The position numbers and the translations under genes were made by a program. The notes below the pieces were generated by a model. That model saw only the letters and a program-made list of their open reading frames with translations. It had not been told where the DNA came from and ran no database searches. Below are positions 1-8,590 of a stretch of 40,779 nt of DNA, in pieces. Where the stretch lies: NCBI GenBank assembly GCA_025964325.1, contig JAOPZA010000171.1, positions 1-40,779 of the forward strand, read 5' to 3'. Each line of letters begins with the position of its first letter. Within the stretch, counting starts at the first letter, position 1. The stretch is from Conexibacter sp. Lineage in GTDB: Bacteria; Actinomycetota; Thermoleophilia; Solirubrobacterales; Solirubrobacteraceae.

Positions 1-2830
1 CAGCCGGTCGCGGCGGCGCGGGCGCCGTCGCCGTGCGGCCGCGACGCGGTCTGCGCGCGCCGGCGGTCGGCGCAGCGAGGTCGTCGTCGACCTCGAGGTC
101 GCGCTTCAGCTCCTCGAACTCCGCCGCCGAGACCTCGCTCGGATCAGGATCGCTGAGCCCTCTGCGACGACGGCGCTGCACACGCTCCGGCTCGACGTCG
201 ATCGGCTGGCCGCCGACCGTCGCGAGGGCGTACGGCGGCACGACGCCGCCATTCTCGGCCTGGATCCGCTTGCGGCGCGCGACGTAGACCGGCTCGCGCT
301 CCTTCCAGTGCGTCAGCACCGGACCGGCGATGAAGATCGACGAGTACGCGCCCGAGATCACGCCGACGAGCAGCGCGAACGCGAAGTCTCTCAGCGTGCT
401 CCCGCCGAACAGCAGCAGCGCGAGCACCGGCAGCGCGGTCGAGAAGGAGGTCGCCAGCGAACGCGTCAGCACCTCCGACATCGAGCGGTTGACGATCTGC
501 GAGAAGGCGGCGCGCGGCATGCGCGGCATGTTCTCTCGGACGCGGTCGAACACGATGATCGTGTCGTAGAGCGAGAAGCCCAAGATCGTCAGCAGCGCCG
601 CGACCGTCGACGTCGTCACCTCCCGGCCGAGCAGGGCGTAGACGCCCGTCGTGATCAGCAGGTCGTGCATCAGCGCGATCAGCACCGGGACGGCGAACTT
701 CCATTGGAAGCGCAGCGCGATGTAGGCCGAGATCACCAGCAGCGAGGCGATGATCGCGATGATCGCGCTGTTCGCGACGGTCTGACCGAAGGTCGGCCCG
801 ACCGACGAGCTGGAGAAGTTGGTGGTGCCGCCGAATCTGGCGTCGAGCTTGGCGCGCAGGCTGCTGACCTTCGACGGCTGCAGCTTCGCGGTCGAGATCT
901 GCACGACGTTGGGGCCGAGCTGCTTGTTCGCGACGCGCTGGATCTTCGCGTCGCTGGCGCCGAAGCCGCTCAGCACCCCGCGCAGGTCCGACTCGCTCGC
1001 CGGCTTCACGAGGTTCGTGGTGACGCGGGTGCCCGACGTGAAGTCGATGCCGAAGTTGATCCCCTTGCCGCCGATCGCGAGCGCGCCGATCAGCAGGATG
1101 ATCCCGGACATCGAGAAGAACCATCTCGACTTGCCCATGAAGTCGAAGCGCCAGCGGCGACCGGCGATGTGGGCGCCGAGCGCCGAGGGCCGCGCCATCA
1201 ATCTGGAGCGCCCGAGCGTCGAGAGGATCGCCTGCGTCGCCATCACGGCGGTGAACAGCGAGACGAGCGTGCCGACGCCGAGCGTGAACGCGAAGCCCTT
1301 GACGCTCGAGGTCGCGAGCATGAAGAGGATGAAGGCGACCATGACGGTCACGACGTTGGCGTCGATGATCGCCGTCAGGCCCTTTCTGTAGCCGGCGCTG
1401 ATCGCGGCCGGGATCGAGCGCCCGGCCCGCACCTCTTCCTTCACGCGTTCGAAGATCACGATGTTGGCGTCGGCGGCGACGCCGATCGTCAGGATCAGAC
1501 CGGCGATGCCAGGCAGCGTCAGCGTGATCGGGATCAGTCTGATGAGCGCGAAGAAGTAGAGGCCGTAGACGATCAGCGCGCCGGTCGCGATCAGGCCGAG
1601 CACGCGGTAGAAGACGATCAGGAAGAGCGCGACGATGCCGAGGCCGACGAGGCCGGCGAGGAGGCCCTGGTTGAGCGCCTGCTTGCCGAGCGTCGCCGAG
1701 ACCTGCGACTGCGAGATCAGCTTGAGGTCGATCGGCAGCGCGCCGAGCTTCAGCAGGTTCGCAAGATCCTGGGCGCTCTGGATCGTGAAGCCGCCCTCGA
1801 TCACCGCGCCGTTGTTGCCGTCGATGCCGTCCGACAGCTGCCGGAAGTCGATCGAGGCGACCGAGACGAGCTTGCCGTCGAGCGCGACGGCGAAGTGCTG
1901 CAGGACGTTCTGGTCGTTGACGCCCGGGAGCGCGAGCGACTGGCCGCGCTGGGCGATCGTCCGCGTGACGTTGTGGAACGCGGTCTTGCCCTTGCCGGTG
2001 AATCTGAACTCGACGTCGGGCGACTGCGACTGGTTGAAGCCCTGCGTCGGATCCTTGATGTCGGCGCCGCTCAGCGCGACGCTGTCACGCAGCACGTAGA
2101 AGCGGGCGACCGGATCGCTCGTTCTGACCTGGTTCTTCGAGTTGCGGTCGACCGCCTGGAGCACGACCGTGCCCTGCGGGACCGCGACGACCTCGGTGCC
2201 GGCCGGCAGCGTGGATCTGCCGATCGCGGTCAGCAGGTCCTTCTGCGTCTGCTCCGGACCGGCAAGGTAGGTGTGGTTCGCGGAGAAGGCGTAGTAAGCC
2301 GGGCCCTTGCGCGAGCCGCCCGCCTGGGTCGGCTGCTTCGAGGCCAGTCTGACGGCGTCGTAGAGGGGCTGGCCCTGGGCCGCGTTGCCGGCGTTCTGGC
2401 TGATCGCGACGGCCTGCGCCTGCTGCGCGGGGAGCTCGGGCGCGATCGGCTTGCCGTTCGGCCCAAGGACGTTCGACTCCCAGTCGTAGAAGTAGAGCTG
2501 CGCGGGCGTGCCGACCTGCTGCTTGGCGCGCTCGACGTTCTGGACGGCGGGCAGGCCGACCGAGATCTGGTTGTTGCCGGAGCGCTGGATCTCCGGCTCG
2601 CCGACGCCGAGCTGGTCGACGCGCTCGCGGATGATCTCGACCGCCCGGTCGAGGGCGGCCTGCGTGACCTTCGGCACCTGCGGGGTCGGCGCGCCCTGGT
2701 AGACGAGCTCGACGCCGCCCTTGAGGTCGAGGCCGAGCTTCGTCTTCTTCGTGGCGATCGCGGCAAAGGACCCCGCGAGGAGCCCCAGCACGAGCAGCAG
2801 GATCAATCCATTTCGGCGCCGGTCAGTCAT
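1..2830 (-). CDS. secDF: Fused protein-export membrane protein SecDF (3' end outside window)
   Basis: Proton-motive-force-driven subunit that helps complete SecYEG translocation on the outer face of the membrane. The frame opens at ATG 2830 (MTDRRRNGLILLLV) and stays open to base 2, about 943 codons, with no stop. The SecD half starts with a membrane segment and the LGLDLKGGVELVY signature (residue 32 on), then a large extracytoplasmic region and the SecD membrane block. The SecF half follows in the same frame, beginning near MGKSRWFF (1138) with GINFGIDFTSGTRV and its own membrane block. I checked the codon phase at both places and across the join, so this is a true fusion as in Bacillus, not two genes. 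After the last membrane helix comes a charged tail of about 80 residues, Arg-rich then acidic, running out of the window. AGA codons recur. A TAGGAT hexamer lies 10 nt upstream of the ATG. Confidence 0.95.
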   Translation of the reverse strand, partial: MTDRRRNGLILLLVLGLLAGSFAAIATKKTKLGLDLKGGVELVYQGAPTPQVPKVTQAALDRAVEIIRERVDQLGVGEPEIQRSGNNQISVGLPAVQNVERAKQQVGTPAQLYFYDWESNVLGPNGKPIAPELPAQQAQAVAISQNAGNAAQGQPLYDAVRLASKQPTQAGGSRKGPAYYAFSANHTYLAGPEQTQKDLLTAIGRSTLPAGTEVVAVPQGTVVLQAVDRNSKNQVRTSDPVARFYVLRDSVALSGADIKDPTQGFNQSQSPDVEFRFTGKGKTAFHNVTRTIAQRGQSLALPGVNDQNVLQHFAVALDGKLVSVASIDFRQLSDGIDGNNGAVIEGGFTIQSAQDLANLLKLGALPIDLKLISQSQVSATLGKQALNQGLLAGLVGLGIVALFLIVFYRVLGLIATGALIVYGLYFFALIRLIPITLTLPGIAGLILTIGVAADANIVIFERVKEEVRAGRSIPAAISAGYRKGLTAIIDANVVTVMVAFILFMLATSSVKGFAFTLGVGTLVSLFTAVMATQAILSTLGRSRLMARPSALGAHIAGRRWRFDFMGKSRWFFSMSGIILLIGALAIGGKGINFGIDFTSGTRVTTNLVKPASESDLRGVLSGFGASDAKIQRVANKQLGPNVVQISTAKLQPSKVSSLRAKLDARFGGTTNFSSSSVGPTFGQTVANSAIIAIIASLLVISAYIALRFQWKFAVPVLIALMHDLLITTGVYALLGREVTTSTVAALLTILGFSLYDTIIVFDRVRENMPRMPRAAFSQIVNRSMSEVLTRSLATSFSTALPVLALLLFGGSTLRDFAFALLVGVISGAYSSIFIAGPVLTHWKEREPVYVARRKRIQAENGGVVPPYALATVGGQPIDVEPERVQRRRRRGLSDPDPSEVSAAEFEELKRDLEVDDDLAAPTAGARRPRRGRTATAPAPPRPA

Positions 2831-2843
2831 TCAATTGTCGATC

Positions 2844-3293
2844 CTACTTGGATGGCGTGAGGACGAGTAGCAACCCGCCGTCAGCGTCGTACGCGGGAAA
2901 CAAGTCGGCAACGGCTCGGGCCGGCAGATCGCCCTCCGCGTTGACCGTCACCGGCTTGCCGAGCGCGCGCACTCCCCACTCCAGCACCGTTCCGACGGCG
3001 TCCTCGCCGCTCTCGAAGTCGAGCCCGAGCACCTCGCGCACGGGCCGCCCGATCACGCGCTCGTCGTCGAGGCCGGTCAGCTCGAAGGAGCCGCGGCCGC
3101 AGCCGATCACGCGTCCTTCGCGATCGCAGACGAAGAACGCGGCGTTGGGCGCCGGGTAGTAGTCGTCGAGCAGCTCGAAGAGGAAGCCGAAGCCGCACTT
3201 CTCGCAACCCTTCGGGTCGCGTCGGAAGCCGGCGTTTCGATCGGTCGCGCTGGAGCGCGTGCCGCAGTTGGGACAGATGAAGAGGTGCGCCAT
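2844..3293 (-). CDS. Zinc-ribbon plus PAS-like small protein, function unknown
   Basis: 149 aa. The N-terminus has two CxxC knuckles (C7, C10, C30, C33) that should form a zinc ribbon. Residues about 45-95 (PAPNAAFFVCDREGRVIG, then a GLDDERVIGRPVREVLGL stretch) read like a PAS fold, where family members bind small ligands or mediate contacts. The rest, to the C-terminal LLLVLTPSK, has no motif I recognise. It ends 13 bp before secDF and is co-directional, so the two may be co-transcribed, but secDF also has its own -10-like hexamer. A TATCCT hexamer sits 10 nt before the ATG, suggesting an almost leaderless transcript. The gene assignment is firm because of the Cys pattern and coding phase; the function is not known. 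Confidence 0.82.
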   Translation of the reverse strand: MAHLFICPNCGTRSSATDRNAGFRRDPKGCEKCGFGFLFELLDDYYPAPNAAFFVCDREGRVIGCGRGSFELTGLDDERVIGRPVREVLGLDFESGEDAVGTVLEWGVRALGKPVTVNAEGDLPARAVADLFPAYDADGGLLLVLTPSK

Positions 3294-3342
3294 CTCAGTG
3301 CTAAGGATAGGAGCCCGCGCAGGGTGCGCGGGCGGTGAACCG

Positions 3343-4359
3343 TCAGAAGAGCTTTCTACCTTGCTCGGGTAAATCGATCTTCAAGTGATCGAAGGCACGA
3401 CGGGTCGCGACGCGTCCGCGCGGCGTCCGCTCGATCAGCCCGCATTGCAGCAGGTAGGGCTCGTAGACATCCTCGATCGTATCCTGTTCCTCGCCCACGG
3501 CCACGGCCAGCGTCGAGAGACCGACCGGCCCGCCCCCGAACATCTCGCAGATCGCGCGCAGGATCGAGCGATCGAGATGGTCCAACCCGACGTGGTCGAC
3601 CTGCAGCAGGTCGAGCGCGTGCGCGGCCACGTCCGCGGTGACGATCCCGTCGCCCCGGACCTCGGCGTAGTCGCGCACCCGCTTCAGCAGGCGGTTGGCG
3701 ACGCGCGGCGTGCCACGGCTGCGCGCCGCGATCGCGCGCGCACCGGCCGACTCGACCTCGATCCCGAGCAGCTGCGCCGAGCGCCGCACGATCCGGCCGA
3801 GCTCGTCGGCGTCGTAGTGCTCGAGCCGGTGCTGGATCCCGAAGCGGTCGCGCAGGGGCGTCGTCAGCAGGCCCGCGCGGGTCGTCGCTCCGATCAACGT
3901 GAAGGGCGGCAGGTCGAGCGTCACGACGCGCGCCCCGGCGCCCTGGCCGACCGTGATCGGAAGCTGGCCGTCCTCCATCGCCGGGTAGAAGACCTCCTCC
4001 AGCGCGCGCGGCAGCCGGTGGATCTCGTCGACGAAGAAGATCGCGCGCGGCTCGAGCGCGGTCAGCAGCGCGGCGATGTCGGCCTTGCGCTCGAGCGCCG
4101 GCCCGGCCGTCTGCACGAACGGGGCCCCGAGCTCGGCCGCGACGATCTGCGCGAGCGAGGTCTTGCCGAGCCCGGGCGGGCCGGCCAGCAGCACGTGGTC
4201 GAGCGCGTCGCCGCGCGCGCTCGCCGCCTCGATCGAGACGGAGAGCTGCGCGCGCACCGCCTCCTGCCCGACGAAGTCCGCGAGGCGGCGCGGCCGCAGC
4301 GAGCGGTCGAGCTCGTCCTCCGCCAGGACGTCGGGGGTCTGGATCCGCGGCGCGCTCAT
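3343..4359 (-). CDS. ruvB: Holliday junction branch migration ATPase RuvB
   Basis: Hexameric AAA+ motor that drives branch migration of Holliday junctions loaded by RuvA. 338 aa, the usual length. It shows the N-terminal signature [11 protein letters not shown], Walker A GPPGLGKT (60-67), Walker B with D111-E112 (FVDEIH), sensor region GATTRAG and the C-terminal winged helix with [11 protein letters not shown]. The ATG overlaps the ruvA stop by 4 bp (ATGA), so translation is probably coupled. It is the last gene of ruvC-ruvA-ruvB. Arginine codons are almost all CGN, with a single AGA in the terminal GRKLF. Confidence 0.98.
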   Translation of the reverse strand: MSAPRIQTPDVLAEDELDRSLRPRRLADFVGQEAVRAQLSVSIEAASARGDALDHVLLAGPPGLGKTSLAQIVAAELGAPFVQTAGPALERKADIAALLTALEPRAIFFVDEIHRLPRALEEVFYPAMEDGQLPITVGQGAGARVVTLDLPPFTLIGATTRAGLLTTPLRDRFGIQHRLEHYDADELGRIVRRSAQLLGIEVESAGARAIAARSRGTPRVANRLLKRVRDYAEVRGDGIVTADVAAHALDLLQVDHVGLDHLDRSILRAICEMFGGGPVGLSTLAVAVGEEQDTIEDVYEPYLLQCGLIERTPRGRVATRRAFDHLKIDLPEQGRKLF

Positions 4360-4958
4360 CGCCGCGAGGTGCGCAGCGCGTGGGCGATCAGGTCCTCGGC
4401 CGTCTCGCCGGGCGCTCCGTCGAGCAGCGCGTCGACCTCCTGCGCGGTGAAGCCGAGGCCGACGAGCGCGGCGCGTGCGAGCGAGCGCGGATCGTCGCCG
4501 ACGACGGTCGCTCCACCCCTCGAGACCTCGTCCGGAAGCGAGACGCCGGCCTTCTCGCGCAGCTCGACGATGATCCGCTCGGCCGTGCGCTTGCCGATCC
4601 CGGGGACCGCCTGGAAGCGGGCGACGTCGCCGCCGGCGAGCGCGCCGAGCAGCTCCCGCGGCGTGCCGCCGGAGAGCACCGCGAGCGCGACCTTCGGGCC
4701 GACCGACTGGACGCCGAGCAGCATCAGGAAGAGGTCGCGCTCCTCCTCGGTCGCGAAGCCGTAGAGCGCGAGCGCGTCGTCGCGGACGATCAGGTGGCTG
4801 TGGAGCGTGACCGGCTTGCCGACCGCCGGCACGTGGCCCATCGTCTCGCTCGAGACCGCGAGCCGGTAGCCGACCCCGCCGACGTCGACGACCACCTCTC
4901 CCCCGCTCGGACCGGCGGGACGGCGGCCCGCGACCTCGCCGCGGACGAGCGCGATCAC
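4356..4958 (-). CDS. ruvA: Holliday junction DNA-binding subunit RuvA
   Basis: Tetrameric junction-binding protein that targets RuvB rings to the crossover. 200 aa starting at GTG 4958, which overlaps the ruvC stop (GTGA). The reading frame is open far upstream, so the start was chosen from the canonical RuvA beginning ([10 protein letters not shown]) and the overlap. Domains: OB fold (1-65, with GGVGYRLAV), tandem helix-hairpin-helix region ([18 protein letters not shown] and [17 protein letters not shown]), then domain III ([19 protein letters not shown]), which contacts RuvB. Confidence 0.96.
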   Translation of the reverse strand: MIALVRGEVAGRRPAGPSGGEVVVDVGGVGYRLAVSSETMGHVPAVGKPVTLHSHLIVRDDALALYGFATEEERDLFLMLLGVQSVGPKVALAVLSGGTPRELLGALAGGDVARFQAVPGIGKRTAERIIVELREKAGVSLPDEVSRGGATVVGDDPRSLARAALVGLGFTAQEVDALLDGAPGETAEDLIAHALRTSRR

Positions 4959-5449
4959 GCCGGCACCAGCGCCGCCGCGAGCGGCGCCCGGTTGGCGTGG
5001 CAGATCGCGACCGCGAGCGCGTCGGCGGCGTGGTCGGGGCGCGGTGGCTCCGGCAGCGACAGCAGCCGCTGGACCATCCCCTGGACCTGCGCCTTGTCCG
5101 CCCGGCCGCTGCCGCAGACCGCGCCCTTGACCTGCTGGGGCGTGTAGGAGCTGCACGGGATCCCGTGCTGCCCGGCGGCCAGCAGCACGACGCCGCGCGC
5201 CTGCCCGACCGCGAAGGCGGACCGGGCGTTGACCCCGAAGAAGAGGTCCTCGACCGCGACCGCGACCGGCGCGTGCTCCGCGATCAGCTCGACGACGCGG
5301 GCGTGGATCTGCGCGAGCCGGCGTTCGAGCGGCAGCGCAGCGGACGTCTCGATCACGCCGCCGTCGAGCGCGACGACGCGGCCGCGTCGCTGGGCGACGA
5401 CGCCGTAGCCCGTGTTGGCGGTGCCCGGGTCGATGCCGAGGACGATCAT
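4955..5449 (-). CDS. ruvC: Crossover junction endodeoxyribonuclease RuvC
   Basis: Dimeric resolvase that nicks Holliday junctions symmetrically. 164 aa with an RNase H-like fold. Catalytic carboxylates are visible at D7 (GIDPG), E67 (VEDLFF), and D139/D143 with H140 ([10 protein letters not shown]). The order ruvC-ruvA-ruvB with 4-bp overlaps is typical of actinobacteria and implies one translationally coupled operon. A palindrome-rich gap separates it from yebC upstream. Confidence 0.97.
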   Translation of the reverse strand: MIVLGIDPGTANTGYGVVAQRRGRVVALDGGVIETSAALPLERRLAQIHARVVELIAEHAPVAVAVEDLFFGVNARSAFAVGQARGVVLLAAGQHGIPCSSYTPQQVKGAVCGSGRADKAQVQGMVQRLLSLPEPPRPDHAADALAVAICHANRAPLAAALVPA

Positions 5450-5488
5450 GTGTTCGTATTCTGCGCCGTCGCCCGGACGCCTCCGTGT

Positions 5489-5569
5489 CCAATCGGCTGG
5501 CGGTCCAATCGGCTGGCGCCGATTGGATGGCGCCGATTGGATTGGGAGATCGGCTGGCGCCGATCTCCC
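5489..5569. repeat. Cluster of hairpins with a shared GCTGGCGC centre between yebC and ruvC
   Basis: Two perfect hairpins: 5505-5526 (9-bp arms CCAATCGGC/GCCGATTGG, loop TGGC) and 5544-5569 (11-bp arms GGGAGATCGGC/GCCGATCTCCC, loop TGGC). Partial copies of the CCAATCGGCTGGCG arm occur at 5489-5503 and again around 5527-5540. The cluster lies just downstream of the yebC stop and just upstream of ruvC. It could be a terminator for yebC, a leader element for ruvCAB, or a small dispersed repeat. A hairpin of the same build occurs at 21878-21903. Confidence 0.7.
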
Positions 5570-5596
5570 GGCCGGGTTGGCGGAGACGGCGCCTTG

Positions 5597-6346
5597 CTAC
5601 CCAGCGATGCGTTCGAGCACGGCGGCGTCGACGTCGAAGTTGGCGTGCACGTCGCCGACGTCGTCGTTCTCCTCCAGCGCGTCGATCAGGCGCATCAGTC
5701 TGCCGGCCTGGTCCTCCTCGACCGGCACGCGCGTCTTCGGACGCTGCGTCAGGTCGGCGGCCTGCACCTCGATCCCCGCCTCCTCCAGCGCGGCGCGCAC
5801 CGGCCGCAGGTCCGTCGGCGCCGTCAGGATCTCGAACACGTCGTCGTCCTGCTGGATGTCCTCGGCGCCGGCGTCGATCGCGACCATCAGGTCGTCCTCG
5901 CTCCAGCGCTCGGCGTCGACCACGATCACGCCCTGCTTGTCGAACAGGTACGCGACCGAGCCCGGCTCGCCGAGGCTGCCGCCGTGCTTGGAGAGCAGGT
6001 GGCGGACGTCGGCGCTCGTGCGGTTGCGGTTGTCGGTCAGCGCCTCGATCAGCAGCGCGACGCCGCCCGGGCCGTAGCCCTCGTAGAGGATCGTCTCGAT
6101 CGCGTTCGCGTCGGCCCCGGCTCCGGTGCCTCTCGCGATCGCTCGCTCGATGTTGTCCTTCGGCATCGAGGCGTCTCTCGCCTTCTGGACGGCGTTCCCG
6201 AGCGCGGCGTTCATCTCCGGATCGCCACCGCCCTCGCGCGCCGCGACCGTGATCGCGCGCGCCAGCTTCGTGAAGGCCGCGCCGCGCCGTGAGTCGACGA
6301 TCGCCTTCTTGTGCTTGATGCTCGCCCACTTGGAATGTCCAGACAT
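5597..6346 (-). CDS. yebC: YebC/TACO1-family translation factor or transcriptional regulator
   Basis: 249 aa, normal for the family. Begins MSGHSKWASIKHKKAIVDSRRG, the family hallmark. It also has the conserved NIERAIARGTG and YEGYGPGGVALLIEALTDN segments and a C-terminal acidic region (LIDALEENDDVGDVHANFD). Members bind DNA or act on the ribosome to relieve stalls. The start is fixed by homology: the open frame continues upstream, but TACAAT (6354-6359, read on minus) lies 7 nt before this ATG, which suits a leaderless transcript. Several arginines use AGA. YebC next to ruvCAB is a common bacterial arrangement. Confidence 0.96.
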   Translation of the reverse strand: MSGHSKWASIKHKKAIVDSRRGAAFTKLARAITVAAREGGGDPEMNAALGNAVQKARDASMPKDNIERAIARGTGAGADANAIETILYEGYGPGGVALLIEALTDNRNRTSADVRHLLSKHGGSLGEPGSVAYLFDKQGVIVVDAERWSEDDLMVAIDAGAEDIQQDDDVFEILTAPTDLRPVRAALEEAGIEVQAADLTQRPKTRVPVEEDQAGRLMRLIDALEENDDVGDVHANFDVDAAVLERIAG

Positions 6347-6391
6347 GCCTCTGATTGTATGTGGGGCGGCCGATCGAGGCGACCTCTTTCC

Positions 6392-6802
6392 ATGCGACGC
6401 ACCACGAAGCTCCGTCTGCTGCTGCTCCCGGCCCTGCTGCTCGGGCTGCTGCTGCTGGCCGGCTGCGGCGGCGGATCCGGTCGCAGCACCACCTCGACGA
6501 CGGCGCCGTCGACCTCCGCGCAGCCGGGCACGACGGGCGGCGCCGGCGCCGGCGTGCAGGTCGAGATGCGCGGGATCCAGTACGCGCCGCGGCGGCTCAC
6601 GGTGCGGGTCGGGCAGCAGATCACGTGGGTCAACGAGGACGCCGTCCGGCACGACGTCCAGTCGACCGCGGGCGAGAAGATCGCCTCGCCGCTCTTCGGC
6701 AAGGGCGCGTCGTTCTCGTTCACGCCGATGCAGGCGGGCGCGATCGCCTACCTCTGCTCCGTCCACCCCGGCATGGACGGCACGATCGTCGTGACGAAGT
6801 AG
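6392..6802 (+). CDS. Blue (type 1) copper lipoprotein, plastocyanin/azurin family
   Basis: 136 aa. The N-terminal hydrophobic segment ends in a lipobox (LLAGC, C25), so it should be a lipid-anchored exported protein. A Thr/Ser/Gly-rich linker (about 29-54) precedes a cupredoxin domain. Copper ligands are visible: H87 (RHDV) and the loop C122-x2-H125-x2-M128 (LCSVHPGM). Likely role: one-electron carrier outside the membrane. The in-frame region upstream of ATG 6392 lacks a sensible start. It is divergent from yebC and convergent with the SDR gene. The redox partner is unknown; the PQQ/cytochrome protein at 37370 is a speculative candidate. Confidence 0.93.
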   Translation: MRRTTKLRLLLLPALLLGLLLLAGCGGGSGRSTTSTTAPSTSAQPGTTGGAGAGVQVEMRGIQYAPRRLTVRVGQQITWVNEDAVRHDVQSTAGEKIASPLFGKGASFSFTPMQAGAIAYLCSVHPGMDGTIVVTK

Positions 6803-6814
6803 CTCGCGCCGCGC

Positions 6815-7798
6815 TCAGCGCAGCGCGTCGGGATGGGCGCGGTACCAGTCGACGGTCCGGCGCAGCCCGGCCTCGAGCTCGACGCGCGGCGCCCAGCCGG
6901 TGCGCTCCCGCAGCTTGCCGGCGTCGACGTACTGACGGTCGATCTCGCCTCGCGGCGACCCCGTCCCGGCGCGCCCGCGGATCTCGGGGACGACGTCGGT
7001 CCCCGCGATCGCGCAGATCAGCGCGACGACGTCGCGCACCGCGTGGGGGCGGCCGCCGCCGGCGTTGAAGGCCTCGCCGCGCGCCGTGCGGGCGGGATCG
7101 GCGTCGTCGAGCGCGTCGGCGATCCGCAGGTACGCGTCGACGGCGTCCTCGACATAGAGGAAGTCGCGCTCCGGCGTGCCGTCGGAGCGGATCACCGGCG
7201 CGCGTCCGGCGAGCACGGCGGCGACCGCCTCGGGCACGAGCCGCGAGCGGTTCAGGTCGCCGCCGCCGTAGAGGTTGGCGAAGCGCGTGACGGCGACCGG
7301 CAGGCCGAACGTGTGCCAGTAGGAGCGGGCGATCAGGTCGGTCGCGGCCTTGCTGACGTCGTAGGGGAAGCGCGGTTGCAGCGGATCGCTCTCGCGATAG
7401 GGCAGCGTCGCGCTCGCGCCGTAGGCCTTGTCCGACGCCGCCACGACGACGCGCGCGACCGCCTGCGACCGGCATGCCTCCAGCAGCGTCCAGGTGCCGC
7501 GGATGTTGGTCTCGAAGGTCGCGAGCGGCGAGCGGTTCGCCGTGCCCACGATCGTCTGCGCGGCGAGGTGGAAGACGGTGTCGACCTCGTGCTCGCCGAG
7601 CGCGCGCTCGAGCAGGCCGGGATCGAGGAGGTCGCCGTGGACGACGTCGACCGAGCGCTCGACGTCGTCGAGCAGCAGCGCCGACCGCGGCGTGCGGTCG
7701 CGCTGCAGGACCACGACGCGGTCGCCGCGGGCGACGAGCGCGCGCACGAGCCACGAGCCGAGCAGCCCGTACGCGCCGGTGACGAAGACGGTCGCCAT
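6815..7798 (-). CDS. NAD-dependent SDR epimerase/dehydratase (CDP-glucose 4,6-dehydratase-like)
   Basis: 327 aa. Rossmann nucleotide-binding motif TGAYGLLG (7-14), and the SDR catalytic pair Y146/K150 (YDVSK). The stretches ASDKAYG, RFANLYGGGDLNRSRLVPEAV and SDGTPERDFLYVEDAVDAYL resemble CDP-glucose 4,6-dehydratases. It starts 3 bp after the stop of the nucleotidyltransferase gene, so the two form an operon that would activate a hexose-1-phosphate and then dehydrate the sugar nucleotide. The substrate is inferred; a GDP- or dTDP-sugar enzyme is also possible. Confidence 0.9.
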   Translation of the reverse strand: MATVFVTGAYGLLGSWLVRALVARGDRVVVLQRDRTPRSALLLDDVERSVDVVHGDLLDPGLLERALGEHEVDTVFHLAAQTIVGTANRSPLATFETNIRGTWTLLEACRSQAVARVVVAASDKAYGASATLPYRESDPLQPRFPYDVSKAATDLIARSYWHTFGLPVAVTRFANLYGGGDLNRSRLVPEAVAAVLAGRAPVIRSDGTPERDFLYVEDAVDAYLRIADALDDADPARTARGEAFNAGGGRPHAVRDVVALICAIAGTDVVPEIRGRAGTGSPRGEIDRQYVDAGKLRERTGWAPRVELEAGLRRTVDWYRAHPDALR

Positions 7799-7801
7799 AC
7801 G

Positions 7802-8533
7802 TCAGTGCGCGACGCCCGCGCGGGTCCAGGGCGCCGCGTCGGCGGCCCACAGGTCGTTCAGCAGGATCGCGTCCTTGTAGGTGTCCATGCAGTCCCAGAA
7901 GCCGGCATGGCGATAGGCGTGCAGCAGCCCGTCGGCGGCGAGCCGCTCGAGCGGCTCGCGCTCGAGCACGCTGTCGGCCTCCAGATAGCCGGCGACGCCC
8001 GGCTCGAAGACGAAGAAGCCGCCGTTGACCCAGTGCTCGGCGTGCGGCTTCTCGCGGAAGGCCCGCACGCGGCCGCCGTCGTCGAGCTCGGCGACGCCGA
8101 ACTGCAGCCGCGGGCGCACGACCGTCATCGTCGCCAGCTCGCCGTGGGTCCGGTGCGCCTCGAGCAGCGCGCGCAGGTCGATGTCGGCGACGCCGTCGGC
8201 GTAGGTGGCGCAGAAGCGCTCGCCCGGCAGGTGGGCGGCAGCCTGCGCGAGGCGCCCGCCGGTCGGCGTCTCGAGGCCGGTGTCGAGGCATTCGACGACG
8301 ACGCCGTGAGGCCACGGTCCGGCCGCCGCGAAGCGTTCGATCAGCTCTCGCTTGTAGCCGGTGCAGAGCAGGAAGCGGCGAAAGCCCTGCGCGAGGTAGA
8401 TCTCGATCACGTGCCAGAGGATCGGGCGCGCGCCGATCTCGACCAGGGGCTTTGGGATCGACTGCGTGCGTTCCTGCAGTCGCGTCCCCCGGCCCCCGCA
8501 GAGAATCACGACGGTCAGCTCGGCGGGGTCCAT
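7802..8533 (-). CDS. Sugar-1-phosphate nucleotidyltransferase (glucose-1-phosphate cytidylyltransferase-like)
   Basis: 243 aa with the NTP-transferase signature ILCGGRGTRL and the following IPKPLVEIG with K28. It also carries the family segment GGFFVFEPG and the C-terminal FWDCMDTYKDAILLNDLW, close to RfbF-type cytidylyltransferases. Start ATG 8533 (MDPAELTVVILCGG) is the only well-placed one; the frame upstream is not protein-like. It makes an NDP-sugar for the adjacent dehydratase. It is divergent from the phosphohexomutase at 8591, which could supply hexose-1-phosphate, so 6815-9961 may be one sugar-nucleotide unit. Confidence 0.92.
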   Translation of the reverse strand: MDPAELTVVILCGGRGTRLQERTQSIPKPLVEIGARPILWHVIEIYLAQGFRRFLLCTGYKRELIERFAAAGPWPHGVVVECLDTGLETPTGGRLAQAAAHLPGERFCATYADGVADIDLRALLEAHRTHGELATMTVVRPRLQFGVAELDDGGRVRAFREKPHAEHWVNGGFFVFEPGVAGYLEADSVLEREPLERLAADGLLHAYRHAGFWDCMDTYKDAILLNDLWAADAAPWTRAGVAH

Positions 8534-8590
8534 GCGGGCGCCGATGATGGCAGAGCGCTCCGCTGCTCGCTGCACGTAGGATGCCTGCAT

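Noticed and set aside
308-2860. 850-codon open frame on the plus strand
   Set aside because: Antisense shadow of secDF: Arg/Asp/Glu-rich low-complexity product without domains, while the minus strand encodes a complete SecDF.
4356-6329. One long minus-strand frame covering ruvA, ruvC and part of yebC
   Set aside because: Only its last 200 codons (RuvA) are protein-like; the rest overlaps ruvC and yebC in a different frame.
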